Source: Parvibaculaceae bacterium (GTDB lineage: Bacteria > Pseudomonadota > Alphaproteobacteria > Parvibaculales > Parvibaculaceae). From it: DNA of 64,000 nucleotides. The notes under the pieces are model-generated. The model ran no database searches. It was not told the origin of the DNA and saw only the letters and a program-made list of their open reading frames with translations. The translations under genes and the position numbers were made by a program. The stretch spans positions 44,803 through 108,802 of the forward strand of contig JARGNZ010000009.1 in assembly GCA_029209985.1 (NCBI GenBank). The letters run 5' to 3'. Below, one piece after another: positions 43,665 through 52,801 of the stretch (within the stretch, counting starts at the first letter, position 1; every line of letters begins with the position of its first letter).

Positions 43665-45872
43665 ATGACATACGAAAACTTTACGGTAGAAATCGACAGC
43701 GACGGTGTGGCGCTGATTACATGGGACATGCCGGGGCGCACAATGAATGTGCTTTCCGAAGGGTCTATGGGCGACATGGGTGCCATCATCGAGCAAATTG
43801 CTGCAGATGATGCCATCAAGGGCGCAGTTCTAACTTCAGGCAAAAGTGCCTTCTGTGCCGGTGCTGACCTATCCATGATGGGCGGCAGTGCAGGCGGTGC
43901 GTCTGGTGATGAAAGCCCAGAAGAAAAAACCAAAGCGCTTTATGAAAACAATTTGAAGTTCAATCTTCTGCTTCGCAAGCTCGAAACCTGCGGCAAGCCT
44001 GTGGCAGCGGCCATCAATGGCGTGGCGTTGGGCGGCGGTTTGGAAGTTACCCTCGCGTGTCACTACCGCGTTGTGGCCAATAACCCAAAAATTCAGCTTG
44101 GGTTACCCGAAGCGAAAGTTGGTCTGTTGCCCGGTGGCGGCGGTACACAGCGGTTGCCACGGCTCATCGGGGCCGCAGCAGCTTTGCCCCTCATTCAGCA
44201 AGGCACAGCTTTGAATCCTGAAAAGGCATTGGCCACAGGGATCGTCCACAAATTGGTTGAGCCAGGTGCAGAAGTCGCAGAGGCCAAGCGGTGGGTAAAA
44301 GAAGAAGGTGACGCAGAGCAGCCATGGGATAAAAAAGGATACCGCATTCCCGGTGGAGACCCGCACTCCAAAGGGGGCGCACAAGTCTTTACAATCGGCA
44401 ATGCGATGTTGCGCAAGCAAGGCCACGGTAACTACCCGGCATTGCAATACATTATGTCGTGTGTGTACGAGGGTCTTCAAGTGCCCATCGAAGCTGGCTT
44501 GCGCATTGAAAGCCGCTACTTCACCAAGCTATTGATGGACCCGCGCTCTAAAGCCATGATCCGCTCCTTGTTCCTCTCCATGCAAGACCTGACCAAAGGG
44601 GCCCGTCGTCCCGTTGGACCAGACCCGTCGAAAGTATCCAAATTGGGTATTCTCGGGGCAGGCATGATGGGCGCAGGCGTTGCTTATGTTTCAGCGCGTG
44701 CAGGCATGGATGTGGTGTTACTCGACCGCGACCAAGAAGCCGCCGACAAAGGCAAAGCCTACTCAGAAGGCTTGCTCGATAAGGCCATCTCGCGGGGCAA
44801 ATCCACGGATGCCAAAAAAGCTGCCTTGTTGTCAAAAATCACGGCAACAACCAATTATGATGATTTGGAAGGCTGCGACCTCATTATTGAAGCCGTGTTT
44901 GAAAGCCGCGACATTAAAGCTGATGTTACCAAAAAATCTGAGCCAAAACTCGTAGAGGGTGGCGTATTTGGGTCCAACACCTCCACATTGCCAATCACAG
45001 GTTTGGCAGAGGCTTCCGCGAAACCGGAAAACTTCATCGGCATCCATTTCTTCTCACCAGTAGACAAAATGCCATTGGTGGAAATCATCATGGGTGAGAA
45101 GACCAGCCAAGAAACATTGGCAAAAACCATGGACTACGTGGCGCAAATTCGCAAAACCCCGATCGTCGTCAACGACAGCCGTGGCTTCTACACGTCCCGT
45201 TGCTTCGGCACATATGTGTCTGAAGGCATTCACATGCTTTCCGAAGGGGTGGACCCAGCGATCATTGAAAACGTCGGTAAAACCACAGGCATGCCAATGC
45301 CGCCTTTGGCACTGAACGATGAAGTTGCACTCGACCTTGCCTATAAAGTCCGTCAGCAAACAAAAGCTGACCTAGGTGATAAATACATTGAGACCGAAGG
45401 TGAAAAGATCATCGAAAAAATGGTTGTTGACCTTGGTCGATTGGGCAAAAAATCGGGCAAAGGTTTTTATGATTGGCCTGCCGAAAAAGGCGGTAAGAAA
45501 AAGCTATGGGCAGGCCTGCGTGAATTGGCCGGCACAAGCAAAGGCGCGGACGATGTCGATGTCGATCAGTTGCGCAATCGCTTCCTCTACATCCAAGCTC
45601 TCGAAACCGCTCGATGCTTTGAAGAGAATGTTGTCACTGATGTGCGCGAAGCAGATGTGGGCGCCATCACAGGTTGGGGCTTTGCGCCATGGTCTGGTGG
45701 CCCTCTCTCCCTCATCGATATGGTGGGCGTGAAAAACTTTGTCGAAGAATGCGATAAATTGGCACAACTCTACGGAGATCGCTTTAAGCCAAACGCATTG
45801 CTGCGTGACATGGCCGAAAAAGGTGAAACATTCTATACCCGTTTTGCGCCCGGCAAGGCTGACGCTGCGTAA
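43665..45872 (+). CDS. fadJ: Bifunctional enoyl-CoA hydratase / 3-hydroxyacyl-CoA dehydrogenase, FadJ-type
   Basis: 735 residues from the ATG at 43665 with AGGAG upstream; the open frame runs 41 codons further but overlaps the thiolase gene. Hydratase half: SGKSAFCAGADLSMMG (oxyanion hole) and LGLPEAKVGLLPGGGGTQRL with the catalytic glutamate. Dehydrogenase half: LGILGAGMMGAGVAYVS for NAD, then HFFSPVDKMPLVEI. Carries out hydration and NAD-dependent oxidation in beta-oxidation. Partners: the two dehydrogenases and thiolase of the same operon. The order hydratase-then-dehydrogenase matches FadJ/FadB. Confidence 0.93.
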   Translation: MTYENFTVEIDSDGVALITWDMPGRTMNVLSEGSMGDMGAIIEQIAADDAIKGAVLTSGKSAFCAGADLSMMGGSAGGASGDESPEEKTKALYENNLKFNLLLRKLETCGKPVAAAINGVALGGGLEVTLACHYRVVANNPKIQLGLPEAKVGLLPGGGGTQRLPRLIGAAAALPLIQQGTALNPEKALATGIVHKLVEPGAEVAEAKRWVKEEGDAEQPWDKKGYRIPGGDPHSKGGAQVFTIGNAMLRKQGHGNYPALQYIMSCVYEGLQVPIEAGLRIESRYFTKLLMDPRSKAMIRSLFLSMQDLTKGARRPVGPDPSKVSKLGILGAGMMGAGVAYVSARAGMDVVLLDRDQEAADKGKAYSEGLLDKAISRGKSTDAKKAALLSKITATTNYDDLEGCDLIIEAVFESRDIKADVTKKSEPKLVEGGVFGSNTSTLPITGLAEASAKPENFIGIHFFSPVDKMPLVEIIMGEKTSQETLAKTMDYVAQIRKTPIVVNDSRGFYTSRCFGTYVSEGIHMLSEGVDPAIIENVGKTTGMPMPPLALNDEVALDLAYKVRQQTKADLGDKYIETEGEKIIEKMVVDLGRLGKKSGKGFYDWPAEKGGKKKLWAGLRELAGTSKGADDVDVDQLRNRFLYIQALETARCFEENVVTDVREADVGAITGWGFAPWSGGPLSLIDMVGVKNFVEECDKLAQLYGDRFKPNALLRDMAEKGETFYTRFAPGKADAA

Positions 45873-45900
45873 GTAACGCGTTTTCTGCCAACTAAAAACA

Positions 45901-45936
45901 TAAAGCCCCGCCTCTAACTGGAGGTGGGGCTTTATT
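45901..45936 (+). terminator. Rho-independent terminator of the beta-oxidation operon
   Basis: AAAGCCCCGCCTC pairs with GAGGTGGGGCTTT (one wobble) around a six-base loop, with a short T-tail. About 28 bp after the FadJ-type stop. Closes the 38.7-45.9 kb operon. Confidence 0.85.
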
Positions 45937-46039
45937 GTGCACAACTGAAAGCGACAAGGTTCACCGCTGTACAGTTTCCGTGCTTGTCGCCCTCCTTAAA
46001 TCCCCCTTAGACTGGGGGTGAGTTTGGGAGGATGCTGAG

Positions 46040-47218
46040 ATGACAAATTCTTATGAAGTTGAACGCATACCGTTTTTTTTACACTGGCAAGAAAAATCTG
46101 CCTTTAAGGAAACATACGCGGGGCCAATGGATACGGTCGTCGTGGAGGGGCAGCATTTGCGCCCTAAAGGGGGCGACGATAAAACCATTCTCATATTCAT
46201 GCATCCCACCGGCACAATGAACCTCTTGCCGATGCCCAATGCATTGGCGGCCCAAGGGGTGGCATGTCTGTGTTGTGCCAGTCGGTATCCGCACAATGAC
46301 AGTGCGTTATCTATGGAGAAAGTGCTGCTCGATTTGGGCCACTACGTTCGCTACGCTAAGGAAAAATTGGGCTATGAAAAAGTCATCATGGCTGGCTGGT
46401 CCGGGGGTGGCTCGCTCTCCATGTTCTATCAATCACAAGCAGAGAACCCGACCATCACGCACACACCGGCGGGCGACCCAGTTGATATCGTCGGCGCAAA
46501 CCTTATTCCTGCGGACGGTGTTCTGCAATTAGCCGCCCACGTAAGCCGGGCTATCACGCTTACCGAATGGTTGGATGCGTCTATTGTTGATGAGAGTAAC
46601 CCGGACCATCGCAACAGAGAGCTAGATTTATATGACCAAAGCGCCCCCCATCAGCCACCATACACAGAAGCATTCGTGGCCGATTATCGCGCCGCGCAGA
46701 TTGCACGGTCCGCCCGCATCGATGACTTTGTTTTTGACAAGTTAGAAAGCTTAAAACGCCAAGGAAAACCAAACCAAGAGTTCGCCTTTGTCGTGCATGG
46801 CACCATGGCGGACCCACGTTGGCTCGACCCTACGCTAGATGCCAATGACCGCAAGGGGCCAAATTGGTGTTATATGGGCGACCCGGAAGTGGTGAACATG
46901 ATGCCCGCCGGTCTTGCACGTTATTGTTCATTACGCGGTTGGTTATCCCAATGGTCTTATAAACATTCACGTGCGGATGGCCCCAAATGTGCTGGCGATA
47001 TTTCACGTCCATTTTTGGTGATAGAAAACAGCGCCGATGATGCCTGTACGCCAAGCCATGCAGCACGTATCATGGATGGCATTCTGCACGACGATAAAGA
47101 GTTTCACCGCATTCAGGGCGCAACCCATTATTACATCGGCCAGCCCGATAAAATGGATGAGGCCGTGCAACTTGTGAAGCAATGGCTGCACAAGAAAAAC
47201 CTGTTTGCAGGTGAATAA
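46040..47218 (+). CDS. Alpha/beta hydrolase
   Basis: 392 residues. Nucleophile serine in AGWSGGGSLSM, a late ENSADDACTP carrying the likely acid, and histidine in GATHYYIGQP. The long insert between nucleophile and acid (about 180 residues) forms a lid. No signal peptide. Good ribosome site (GGGAGG). It begins a plus-strand group of four short-gap genes with another alpha/beta hydrolase and two small proteins. Substrate unknown; the neighbourhood of acyl-CoA enzymes suggests an ester or thioester. Confidence 0.83.
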   Translation: MTNSYEVERIPFFLHWQEKSAFKETYAGPMDTVVVEGQHLRPKGGDDKTILIFMHPTGTMNLLPMPNALAAQGVACLCCASRYPHNDSALSMEKVLLDLGHYVRYAKEKLGYEKVIMAGWSGGGSLSMFYQSQAENPTITHTPAGDPVDIVGANLIPADGVLQLAAHVSRAITLTEWLDASIVDESNPDHRNRELDLYDQSAPHQPPYTEAFVADYRAAQIARSARIDDFVFDKLESLKRQGKPNQEFAFVVHGTMADPRWLDPTLDANDRKGPNWCYMGDPEVVNMMPAGLARYCSLRGWLSQWSYKHSRADGPKCAGDISRPFLVIENSADDACTPSHAARIMDGILHDDKEFHRIQGATHYYIGQPDKMDEAVQLVKQWLHKKNLFAGE

Positions 47219-47257
47219 ATATCCGTGAGATTGAGTCCCAAAGGAAACAAGAAAAGT

Positions 47258-48217
47258 ATGACCGATCAAACTATGTCCGCCTCTCACGTGTCTCCCCTGG
47301 CACCGTCTCAACCCATCAGAGCCCACATAACCCCTGCAGGGACGCGCGGGGAAGGCGACATTTCCTATTTGGAATGGGGCGCGGGCAAAGACCTACCACC
47401 GTTTCACTTCGCGCACGCAAATGGGTTTAATGGCCAGACCTACTCAGAAGTGTTAGCGCCCTTGGCCAGCGAGTTTCACATCCGCGCATGGGATGCACGC
47501 GGGCACGGTGCCACAACCCTAGAGGCAAACCCCGCACGTCAAAAGGGCTGGAACATTTACGCGGACGACCTAATCGCCATGTTGGAAAACTTCCATGCAG
47601 AGACAGGGCAAAAGGTCTTGCTCGCCGGGCACTCAATGGGTGGCACAACCTCTTTGCTCGCCGCTGCCAAGCGGCCAGACCTTGTGCGCGGCTTGCTATT
47701 ACTGGACCCCGTGATGATCCCGCTTTTTGCGAGCCGCATGATGACTGTGCTCAATAACCTGCCGTTCAATATTAAAAGCTCAGGCATGGTGGAAGCCGCC
47801 GCCCGTCGCCGCTCACAGTTTGAAAGCCGTGAAGCTGTTGTGACGGCCTATCTCGGGCGCGGTGCCTTTCGCACATGGCCAGATAAAATGGTGCAGGACT
47901 ATGTGGCAGGCGGCACGCATGAAGTGGCAACAGGTGTTGAACTTTCCTGCGCCCCAGCATGGGAGGCCGCAAACTTTGCAGGGCATCGCCACAATGCGTG
48001 GGCCGCTCTGAGGAAGCTTCAAGTGCCTGTTTCTTTGTTATATGCGGGCATCGGCTCAACGTGCCGCGCGCCCGCTCCCGCATTAATTGCAAAGGCCGAC
48101 AAACGCGCCACAATCGCCCGGTTGGGCACCTGTACTCATTTCTTGCCCATGGAAAAGCCAGAAGTTGTGCAAGCCGAAATGCGCGCTTTGGAAGGGCGCA
48201 CCCGCCCGAAAACATAG
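47258..48217 (+). CDS. Alpha/beta hydrolase
   Basis: 319 residues from the ATG at 47258; 11 more codons are open upstream. Oxyanion region FHFAHANGFNG, nucleophile AGHSMGGTTSL, and late TCTHFLPMEKPE with the catalytic His. This HANG/GHSMGG set is common in proteobacterial hydrolases acting on small esters, lactones or acyl-CoA-derived compounds. Follows the previous hydrolase by 39 bp. Confidence 0.87.
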   Translation: MTDQTMSASHVSPLAPSQPIRAHITPAGTRGEGDISYLEWGAGKDLPPFHFAHANGFNGQTYSEVLAPLASEFHIRAWDARGHGATTLEANPARQKGWNIYADDLIAMLENFHAETGQKVLLAGHSMGGTTSLLAAAKRPDLVRGLLLLDPVMIPLFASRMMTVLNNLPFNIKSSGMVEAAARRRSQFESREAVVTAYLGRGAFRTWPDKMVQDYVAGGTHEVATGVELSCAPAWEAANFAGHRHNAWAALRKLQVPVSLLYAGIGSTCRAPAPALIAKADKRATIARLGTCTHFLPMEKPEVVQAEMRALEGRTRPKT

Positions 48218-48292
48218 GGGCGCTCACCAGACACAATATTGCCTGAATTAGACTGCATTTTTGCCAAAGCCTTCGTCAGATAGGAGAGCACG

Positions 48293-48772
48293 ATGCCTTC
48301 AGGAAAATCTGGTGCGCCCATGAAAAGGCGACCTTTTGCACAGACCACACTCAAAGCCAGCCTCGTTGCAGCCTCGTTAAGCGCGGTTTTGGGAGCGGGC
48401 GCAGGCGCGCATGCCGACGAGGCGCGCTTTACCGTGCATCAATCCGAAAAAGGGTTGGTCCGCTTAGACACGCAAACCGGTCATGTGTCTTATTGCCAAG
48501 AACGGGCGGGGGGCATGGTCTGTGAAAGCGCGGCCGATGATCGTCTAGCCTATGAAAACGAAATCGCGCAGCTTCACAAAGAAAACCAGCGGTTGCGCCG
48601 TCAGGTCGATCTGGGCGATGGTGAGCTACCAACAGAAGAAGAAATAGACGAAGCTTTTTCGATGTTTGAAACCTTTGCCAAGCGATTTAGCCGCACCGTG
48701 CGCATTTTTCGCGGGGAATTGGACCAACCAGAAGACACGGAAAACGCAAAGGAACCAAAAAAGAGTGACTGA
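48293..48772 (+). CDS. Hypothetical exported coiled-coil protein
   Basis: 159 residues with AGGAG ribosome site. A twin basic start and hydrophobic segment ending near AHADEA look like a signal peptide (about 1-43). The mature part has RLDTQTGHVSYCQERAGGM, two cysteines eleven residues apart (C-x-many-C: CQERAGGMVC), then a heptad stretch (YENEIAQLHKENQRLRRQ). Acidic tail. Not recognised as a named family. Probably periplasmic. Its stop overlaps the next start. Confidence 0.6.
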   Translation: MPSGKSGAPMKRRPFAQTTLKASLVAASLSAVLGAGAGAHADEARFTVHQSEKGLVRLDTQTGHVSYCQERAGGMVCESAADDRLAYENEIAQLHKENQRLRRQVDLGDGELPTEEEIDEAFSMFETFAKRFSRTVRIFRGELDQPEDTENAKEPKKSD

Positions 48773-49046
48773 GCCAAATACAGAAAACCCCAGCGCCATC
48801 CCCCTTGCTTTTGAGGAGGACGATCCGACGCGCCCCGAGCAAGAACAACGGCTGCAAGATATGCCGGAAGAGGAGCTGCGTGAGCTGTATTGGGTGACCC
48901 GCCGAGCTGCAAAAGAAGCACGCTTGAGCCGGGACCTAGAAGGCATGTATCGGTTCGTGCGGGGCACAAAAACCATTCAGCGCATTTCAAATGGGCGCGG
49001 CATGCTCATTTCAGCACGCCGCCCCGAAAGCATCGTTGATGCTTAA
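48765..49046 (+). CDS. Small hypothetical protein
   Basis: 93 residues from a GTG at 48765, coupled by an 8-bp overlap to the preceding gene, with AAAGGAA about 11 bases upstream. Acidic N-terminus, then a helical region with ELYWVTRRAAKEARLSRD and YRFVRGTKTIQRIS. No membrane segment or known motif. A longer in-frame reading from 48666 would lie inside the previous gene and is not favoured. Confidence 0.5.
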   Translation: MTEPNTENPSAIPLAFEEDDPTRPEQEQRLQDMPEEELRELYWVTRRAAKEARLSRDLEGMYRFVRGTKTIQRISNGRGMLISARRPESIVDA

Positions 49047-49056
49047 ATGTTGAGGT

Positions 49057-49989
49057 TTAAACCCCAATCCCGTCAATAACCAAAGACGAGAGATGTTTTC
49101 TCATCTCGGTTGGAACTGGGATTGCTTTGCGGGCCACCAGATCGAGCGCAATCGCCACGGCTTCAGAGGCCGCAATCATTTCTCCGCTTTCGCCGTCAAA
49201 CATCAAGTGCGACCACGTATAAGTTTTTTCCGTGACCTGTTTAAGGCCGCTGCGCAACTTCAAAATATCGCCGCAGCGGGGGCGCTTAAAATAGACGAAC
49301 CGATATTCCAATGCCGCCCCTCCAATATTGCCAGATTGCGAGCGGTCGTCCCCCCGTGTTTTGACAAGCAGATTGGGAATGGAGTCAGATACAAGGCCCA
49401 TGTAATGGCGTTTGTTCATGAAGCCTTTCCCGTCACACATGCGTTGTAACACTTCCCCTTGGTAGGTAGGAACCAACCCGCGTGCGTCGGCTTGGGCAAG
49501 TGTCATCGGCGCACGTGGCGCTTCTAAAGTCAGTCCGCGTGGTTTCCCATGTGCGGGTAACTCCCCACGTAGTTTTGCACTGGCGTCAATGACGGCCTGT
49601 GGAAAAGCGGTCGGCGTGCCCGTTGCATCGTCAACAAGGCGTACCTCTGCTCGGAAGGTCGCAGCCGGGGTGTCATCGAGCGTTGCCCGCATCTCTTCAT
49701 AAACCACAAAGAGGTCAGGCTCGGCGCTTAAAACACCACCAACAAGATAGAAGGGGGCGCCGGGGCGTTGTTCGCGCAAAAACCGTACATGGTGGTCTTG
49801 AACCTCTAATCGTTGCCCGGCTGCACGCAAAGCCCGTGGGCCAAGGCCCATCTCTGCAAACAGGCTGGACAGCCCACTTTGTGCTTTCTCCATATAGAAC
49901 TGCACATTGAGGTGGCCCATTTGGTCGCTCTCCCATGTCTGCACGGAATCGCGGTGAATTTCTTTGAAGACATTTGTTTGCTGGCTCAT
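49057..49989 (-). CDS. Double-hotdog acyl-CoA thioesterase family protein
   Basis: 310 residues, with two hotdog-type halves. First half: ESDQMGHLNVQFYMEKAQ, the thioesterase D-x-x-x-H-x-N active-site pattern. Second half begins near residue 180 with GFMNKRHYMGLVSDS. Third of three tandem paralogues on this strand (with 50025-50930 and 50927-51943). Separated from its neighbour by 35 bp. Probably cleaves acyl-CoA made by the local oxidation enzymes. Confidence 0.83.
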   Translation of the reverse strand: MSQQTNVFKEIHRDSVQTWESDQMGHLNVQFYMEKAQSGLSSLFAEMGLGPRALRAAGQRLEVQDHHVRFLREQRPGAPFYLVGGVLSAEPDLFVVYEEMRATLDDTPAATFRAEVRLVDDATGTPTAFPQAVIDASAKLRGELPAHGKPRGLTLEAPRAPMTLAQADARGLVPTYQGEVLQRMCDGKGFMNKRHYMGLVSDSIPNLLVKTRGDDRSQSGNIGGAALEYRFVYFKRPRCGDILKLRSGLKQVTEKTYTWSHLMFDGESGEMIAASEAVAIALDLVARKAIPVPTEMRKHLSSLVIDGIGV

Positions 49990-50024
49990 GAGGGAGCTCC
50001 ATTGTTTTTGTACATAGTCAAATT

Positions 50025-50930
50025 CTAGGATGATTTTGCAAAGCGCGCGGCAACGGCGGGCGGAATAGCAACCGCCTTTCGGTCTGCTTTGCTGAACAAC
50101 AACCCAACACCATTATGCGAGGCAATGGGGGTGCCGCTGGCCGCATCAAAAAGCCAATGCCGATAATGCAACGTTTTGGCCGCTGCTTCCACCAATTGCG
50201 TATGCATGACCATCGTCGTGTCGACCTCTGGGCGATGAAAAAAGTTTAACCGCATTTCCACTGTTGCGGTCGCAAGCCCTTGCTGCTTTTGGCTTTGTCG
50301 ATCCAACCCTGCCAAGGCCCACATATGCCCTTGAGAGTCTGATACCCGCGACATAAACCCCCGCGTAGAGAGCCGTCCATTGCTTGAGCATTCATCTGGA
50401 GAGACCGCAGATCTATTCGTCTCAGGCATCTTGGCGTCTAAGGCGACGTCCATGTCTGGGGTGTCGAAGGGTGAGCGCAATGGAAAGCTACGCGGCACAC
50501 CTTCGGGCGCAAGCGGCACAATCAAATTTTGTGCGTTCAATCGTATGTCACCAGCCAGTGCAATAGGCGAGGGCGTGTCAGCAGCCCGATGAAGCAGGGT
50601 GACAACCATCGTGGCCGCCAGTGCGCCGGTTAACCCATTGCGGACTTCGTGGTAGACCTCCATTACGCAGTCACTCACAGACAAAATACTGGTTTGAATG
50701 ACCACTAAGTCGCTTGCAAACAGCTCTTTGTGAAAGCGCACATGGTATTGGGTGGGTTGTAGCACGGTGCCAGATTGCCAACGCCTCTCTTTGTTGAGGC
50801 CAAGGGCATCCATCAAATGCAGGTCGGCGTCTTGCACTTTGGAGAAATAGAACTGAATGTTCATATGCCCCATCTCATCACATTCCCACGGGGCGACGTA
50901 GCCTTTATATGTGGCAATAGGATCGGTCAT
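50025..50930 (-). CDS. Double-hotdog acyl-CoA thioesterase family protein
   Basis: 301 residues, paralogue of both neighbours. Active-site pattern WECDEMGHMNIQFYFSK near residue 16, second-half landmark FMSRVSDSQGHMWALA near 215. Its start overlaps the stop of the upstream paralogue by 4 bp, indicating coupled translation. Confidence 0.83.
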   Translation of the reverse strand: MTDPIATYKGYVAPWECDEMGHMNIQFYFSKVQDADLHLMDALGLNKERRWQSGTVLQPTQYHVRFHKELFASDLVVIQTSILSVSDCVMEVYHEVRNGLTGALAATMVVTLLHRAADTPSPIALAGDIRLNAQNLIVPLAPEGVPRSFPLRSPFDTPDMDVALDAKMPETNRSAVSPDECSSNGRLSTRGFMSRVSDSQGHMWALAGLDRQSQKQQGLATATVEMRLNFFHRPEVDTTMVMHTQLVEAAAKTLHYRHWLFDAASGTPIASHNGVGLLFSKADRKAVAIPPAVAARFAKSS

Positions 50931-51943
50931 GAAACCTCCGTATGAGTAGGGAGGCTGACAATATGGGGCGTGAGCCGTTCAATGTCTTCAGGTGTCAACG
51001 GCACAGATTTGCGCGTCTCCATGTCGAGCAAAAGTGCAACCACTTCGCCGCCGCCCACTTGCTCTCCCGTTTCCATGTCAAAAATAAAGTGTCGGTAATG
51101 CAGGGTACGTCCCGTGACCGCAAGTAAAGCGCTTCTGATAATTAATCCCTGTCCGGCGCTAACAGGCTGGTAGAAGTCCACTCGGGTTTCCAGCACAACA
51201 GTGCCAAGATTATCTGCCACCAAGCGATAGCGATCAAACCCAACCGTTTGCCACAAATGCCCCGCCCCATCTGAAATGCGCCCCATCAGAAATTGAGACC
51301 GCATGAAGCCCTGTGCACAACAATGGCTTGTTTGCACAATACCGCGAAAAATATCAAATAAGGGAAGCTCAAGAGAGGCAGCCAATGTCAGTGGCGCTGG
51401 CGCTTCATCTTGCGCAATTGAACGGGCCAAGGCGGCGTGCGGTAACACGCCTTTTACACGTTCAAATGCAGCACAGTGCGCCTCACTCCAAGGGATCGTC
51501 TGCCCCCTTGATTTTTGTAAGTCGTAACGCACCACCAATGTTGCCGCGATGTCGCCAGAGGCACCATCTCTCAAAACATGACACAGAACCAATTTGTCTG
51601 GGGAAACGTGTGTTGCATGTGTTTTGACACTCACAAGCGCTCCAGCATGAAGTTCCTTATGGTAGCGACAATGCGTTGTTCTGGGAGATATGGAGAGCCC
51701 TTGCTCCTCAAGGATCGGATGGCTGAGCCCGTGCATGAGGAAAAAAACTCGGGCAGCCTCATCAATCTTGGCAACATAGAACTGCACATTCATATGCGCA
51801 TTTTCATCACATTCCCAAGCACACACCATGCCTTGATAAGTTGCTATCCCGTCAAAAGTCGCCACCCCGTCAAAGGAAGCGTCAGTTGCACCATTAGAGG
51901 GGGGAGGGGCGCGGCGAGCGAGGTCCAAAAGCAAGTGAGCCAT
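50927..51943 (-). CDS. Double-hotdog acyl-CoA thioesterase family protein
   Basis: 338 residues from the ATG at 51943, which has AAAGGAAA upstream; a longer frame exists to 52009. Pattern WECDENAHMNVQFYVAK and second-half FMRSQFLMGRISDGAGHLW. Its N-terminus is about 40 residues longer than in its two paralogues and contains a six-codon repeat (FDGVAT, FDGIAT). First gene of the three-gene thioesterase run. Confidence 0.83.
   Translation of the reverse strand: MAHLLLDLARRAPPPSNGATDASFDGVATFDGIATYQGMVCAWECDENAHMNVQFYVAKIDEAARVFFLMHGLSHPILEEQGLSISPRTTHCRYHKELHAGALVSVKTHATHVSPDKLVLCHVLRDGASGDIAATLVVRYDLQKSRGQTIPWSEAHCAAFERVKGVLPHAALARSIAQDEAPAPLTLAASLELPLFDIFRGIVQTSHCCAQGFMRSQFLMGRISDGAGHLWQTVGFDRYRLVADNLGTVVLETRVDFYQPVSAGQGLIIRSALLAVTGRTLHYRHFIFDMETGEQVGGGEVVALLLDMETRKSVPLTPEDIERLTPHIVSLPTHTEVS
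51839..51874 (-). repeat. 18-bp in-frame tandem duplication in the thioesterase N-terminus
   Basis: Two 18-bp copies (15 of 18 identical), each encoding FDG-V/I-AT. The next codons give YQGMV, the start of the conserved domain. Small in-frame expansion in a variable region. Confidence 0.7.
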
Positions 51944-52177
51944 ATGCGAGGTTTCCTTTGCGGATATTTTTATCACATCTCGCACACGAGCCGTTCCATG
52001 CCTCATCAATTTAGAGGAATGTCTTCAGGCCAGTTCGCAAGCACGGGAAAATAACCATCACAATGTTTGCCCGCACCAGAACATTGCTGCCCCAATATGA
52101 AGCTATCGCGCGGTTTCTTCAATGTCATTTGAGGCAACAGGCACACTTTCCCAAAGAGGCCAGCCAAAAGGCTGCCA

Positions 52178-52801
52178 TTACACCTCAGCGCTGTAGGGCG
52201 GGGCGGGGTCATATTCCATCGCCCGTTGGGTGGCCCGTGCGTGATCGGGGGTGAACCGTTGGCCTGTGAGCCATAGGGCCATATCAATGCCAGCCGAGAC
52301 ACCCGCTGCGCTCACCAAGTTCCCGTCTCGCACATAACGCCGGTTCGCGAGTACAGTGGCCGCGTTGTCTGTTTGGGCCAGCAGCTCTAGGGCACCCCAA
52401 TGGGTGGTGACCTTTTTCCCACGGGTAAGCCCCGCCTTGGCATAAAGTAAGGCACCCGTGCATACGCTGGTGACCCATGTGGCCCCAGCCGATATTTTAA
52501 TCACCCAGTCCAAAAGCGGCTGATTTACCATTTCTGTGCGTGTACCTTGGCCGCCGGGAATGAGCAAAACATCAAGCGTACCAATTTCAGCGATCGAGGC
52601 ATCGGGAGTAAATTTCATCCCCTTCGCGCCAACAACAGGCTGCCCATCCTGGCTAATCAAAATGATTTCATCTGGTACAGTGTTTCCCTGACGCTCAAAT
52701 ACTTCATTCGACATGGCAAACACTTCAAACGGCCCCACAAAATCCAACTCTTCGACGCCATCAAAAATTAAGATGCCAATTTTCATAGGTGCAGTGGTCA
52801 T
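52178..52801 (-). CDS. DJ-1/PfpI family protein
   Basis: 207 residues. Nucleophile-elbow cysteine C114 in TSVCTGALL; the N-terminal IGILIFDGVEELDFVGP and IPGGQGTR match the family. Members include isonitrile hydratase, glyoxalase III-like enzymes and amidases. Start overlaps the stop of the GlxA-type regulator by 4 bp, so the regulator probably controls it. Cytoplasmic. Substrate not assigned. Confidence 0.88.
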   Translation of the reverse strand: MTTAPMKIGILIFDGVEELDFVGPFEVFAMSNEVFERQGNTVPDEIILISQDGQPVVGAKGMKFTPDASIAEIGTLDVLLIPGGQGTRTEMVNQPLLDWVIKISAGATWVTSVCTGALLYAKAGLTRGKKVTTHWGALELLAQTDNAATVLANRRYVRDGNLVSAAGVSAGIDMALWLTGQRFTPDHARATQRAMEYDPAPPYSAEV

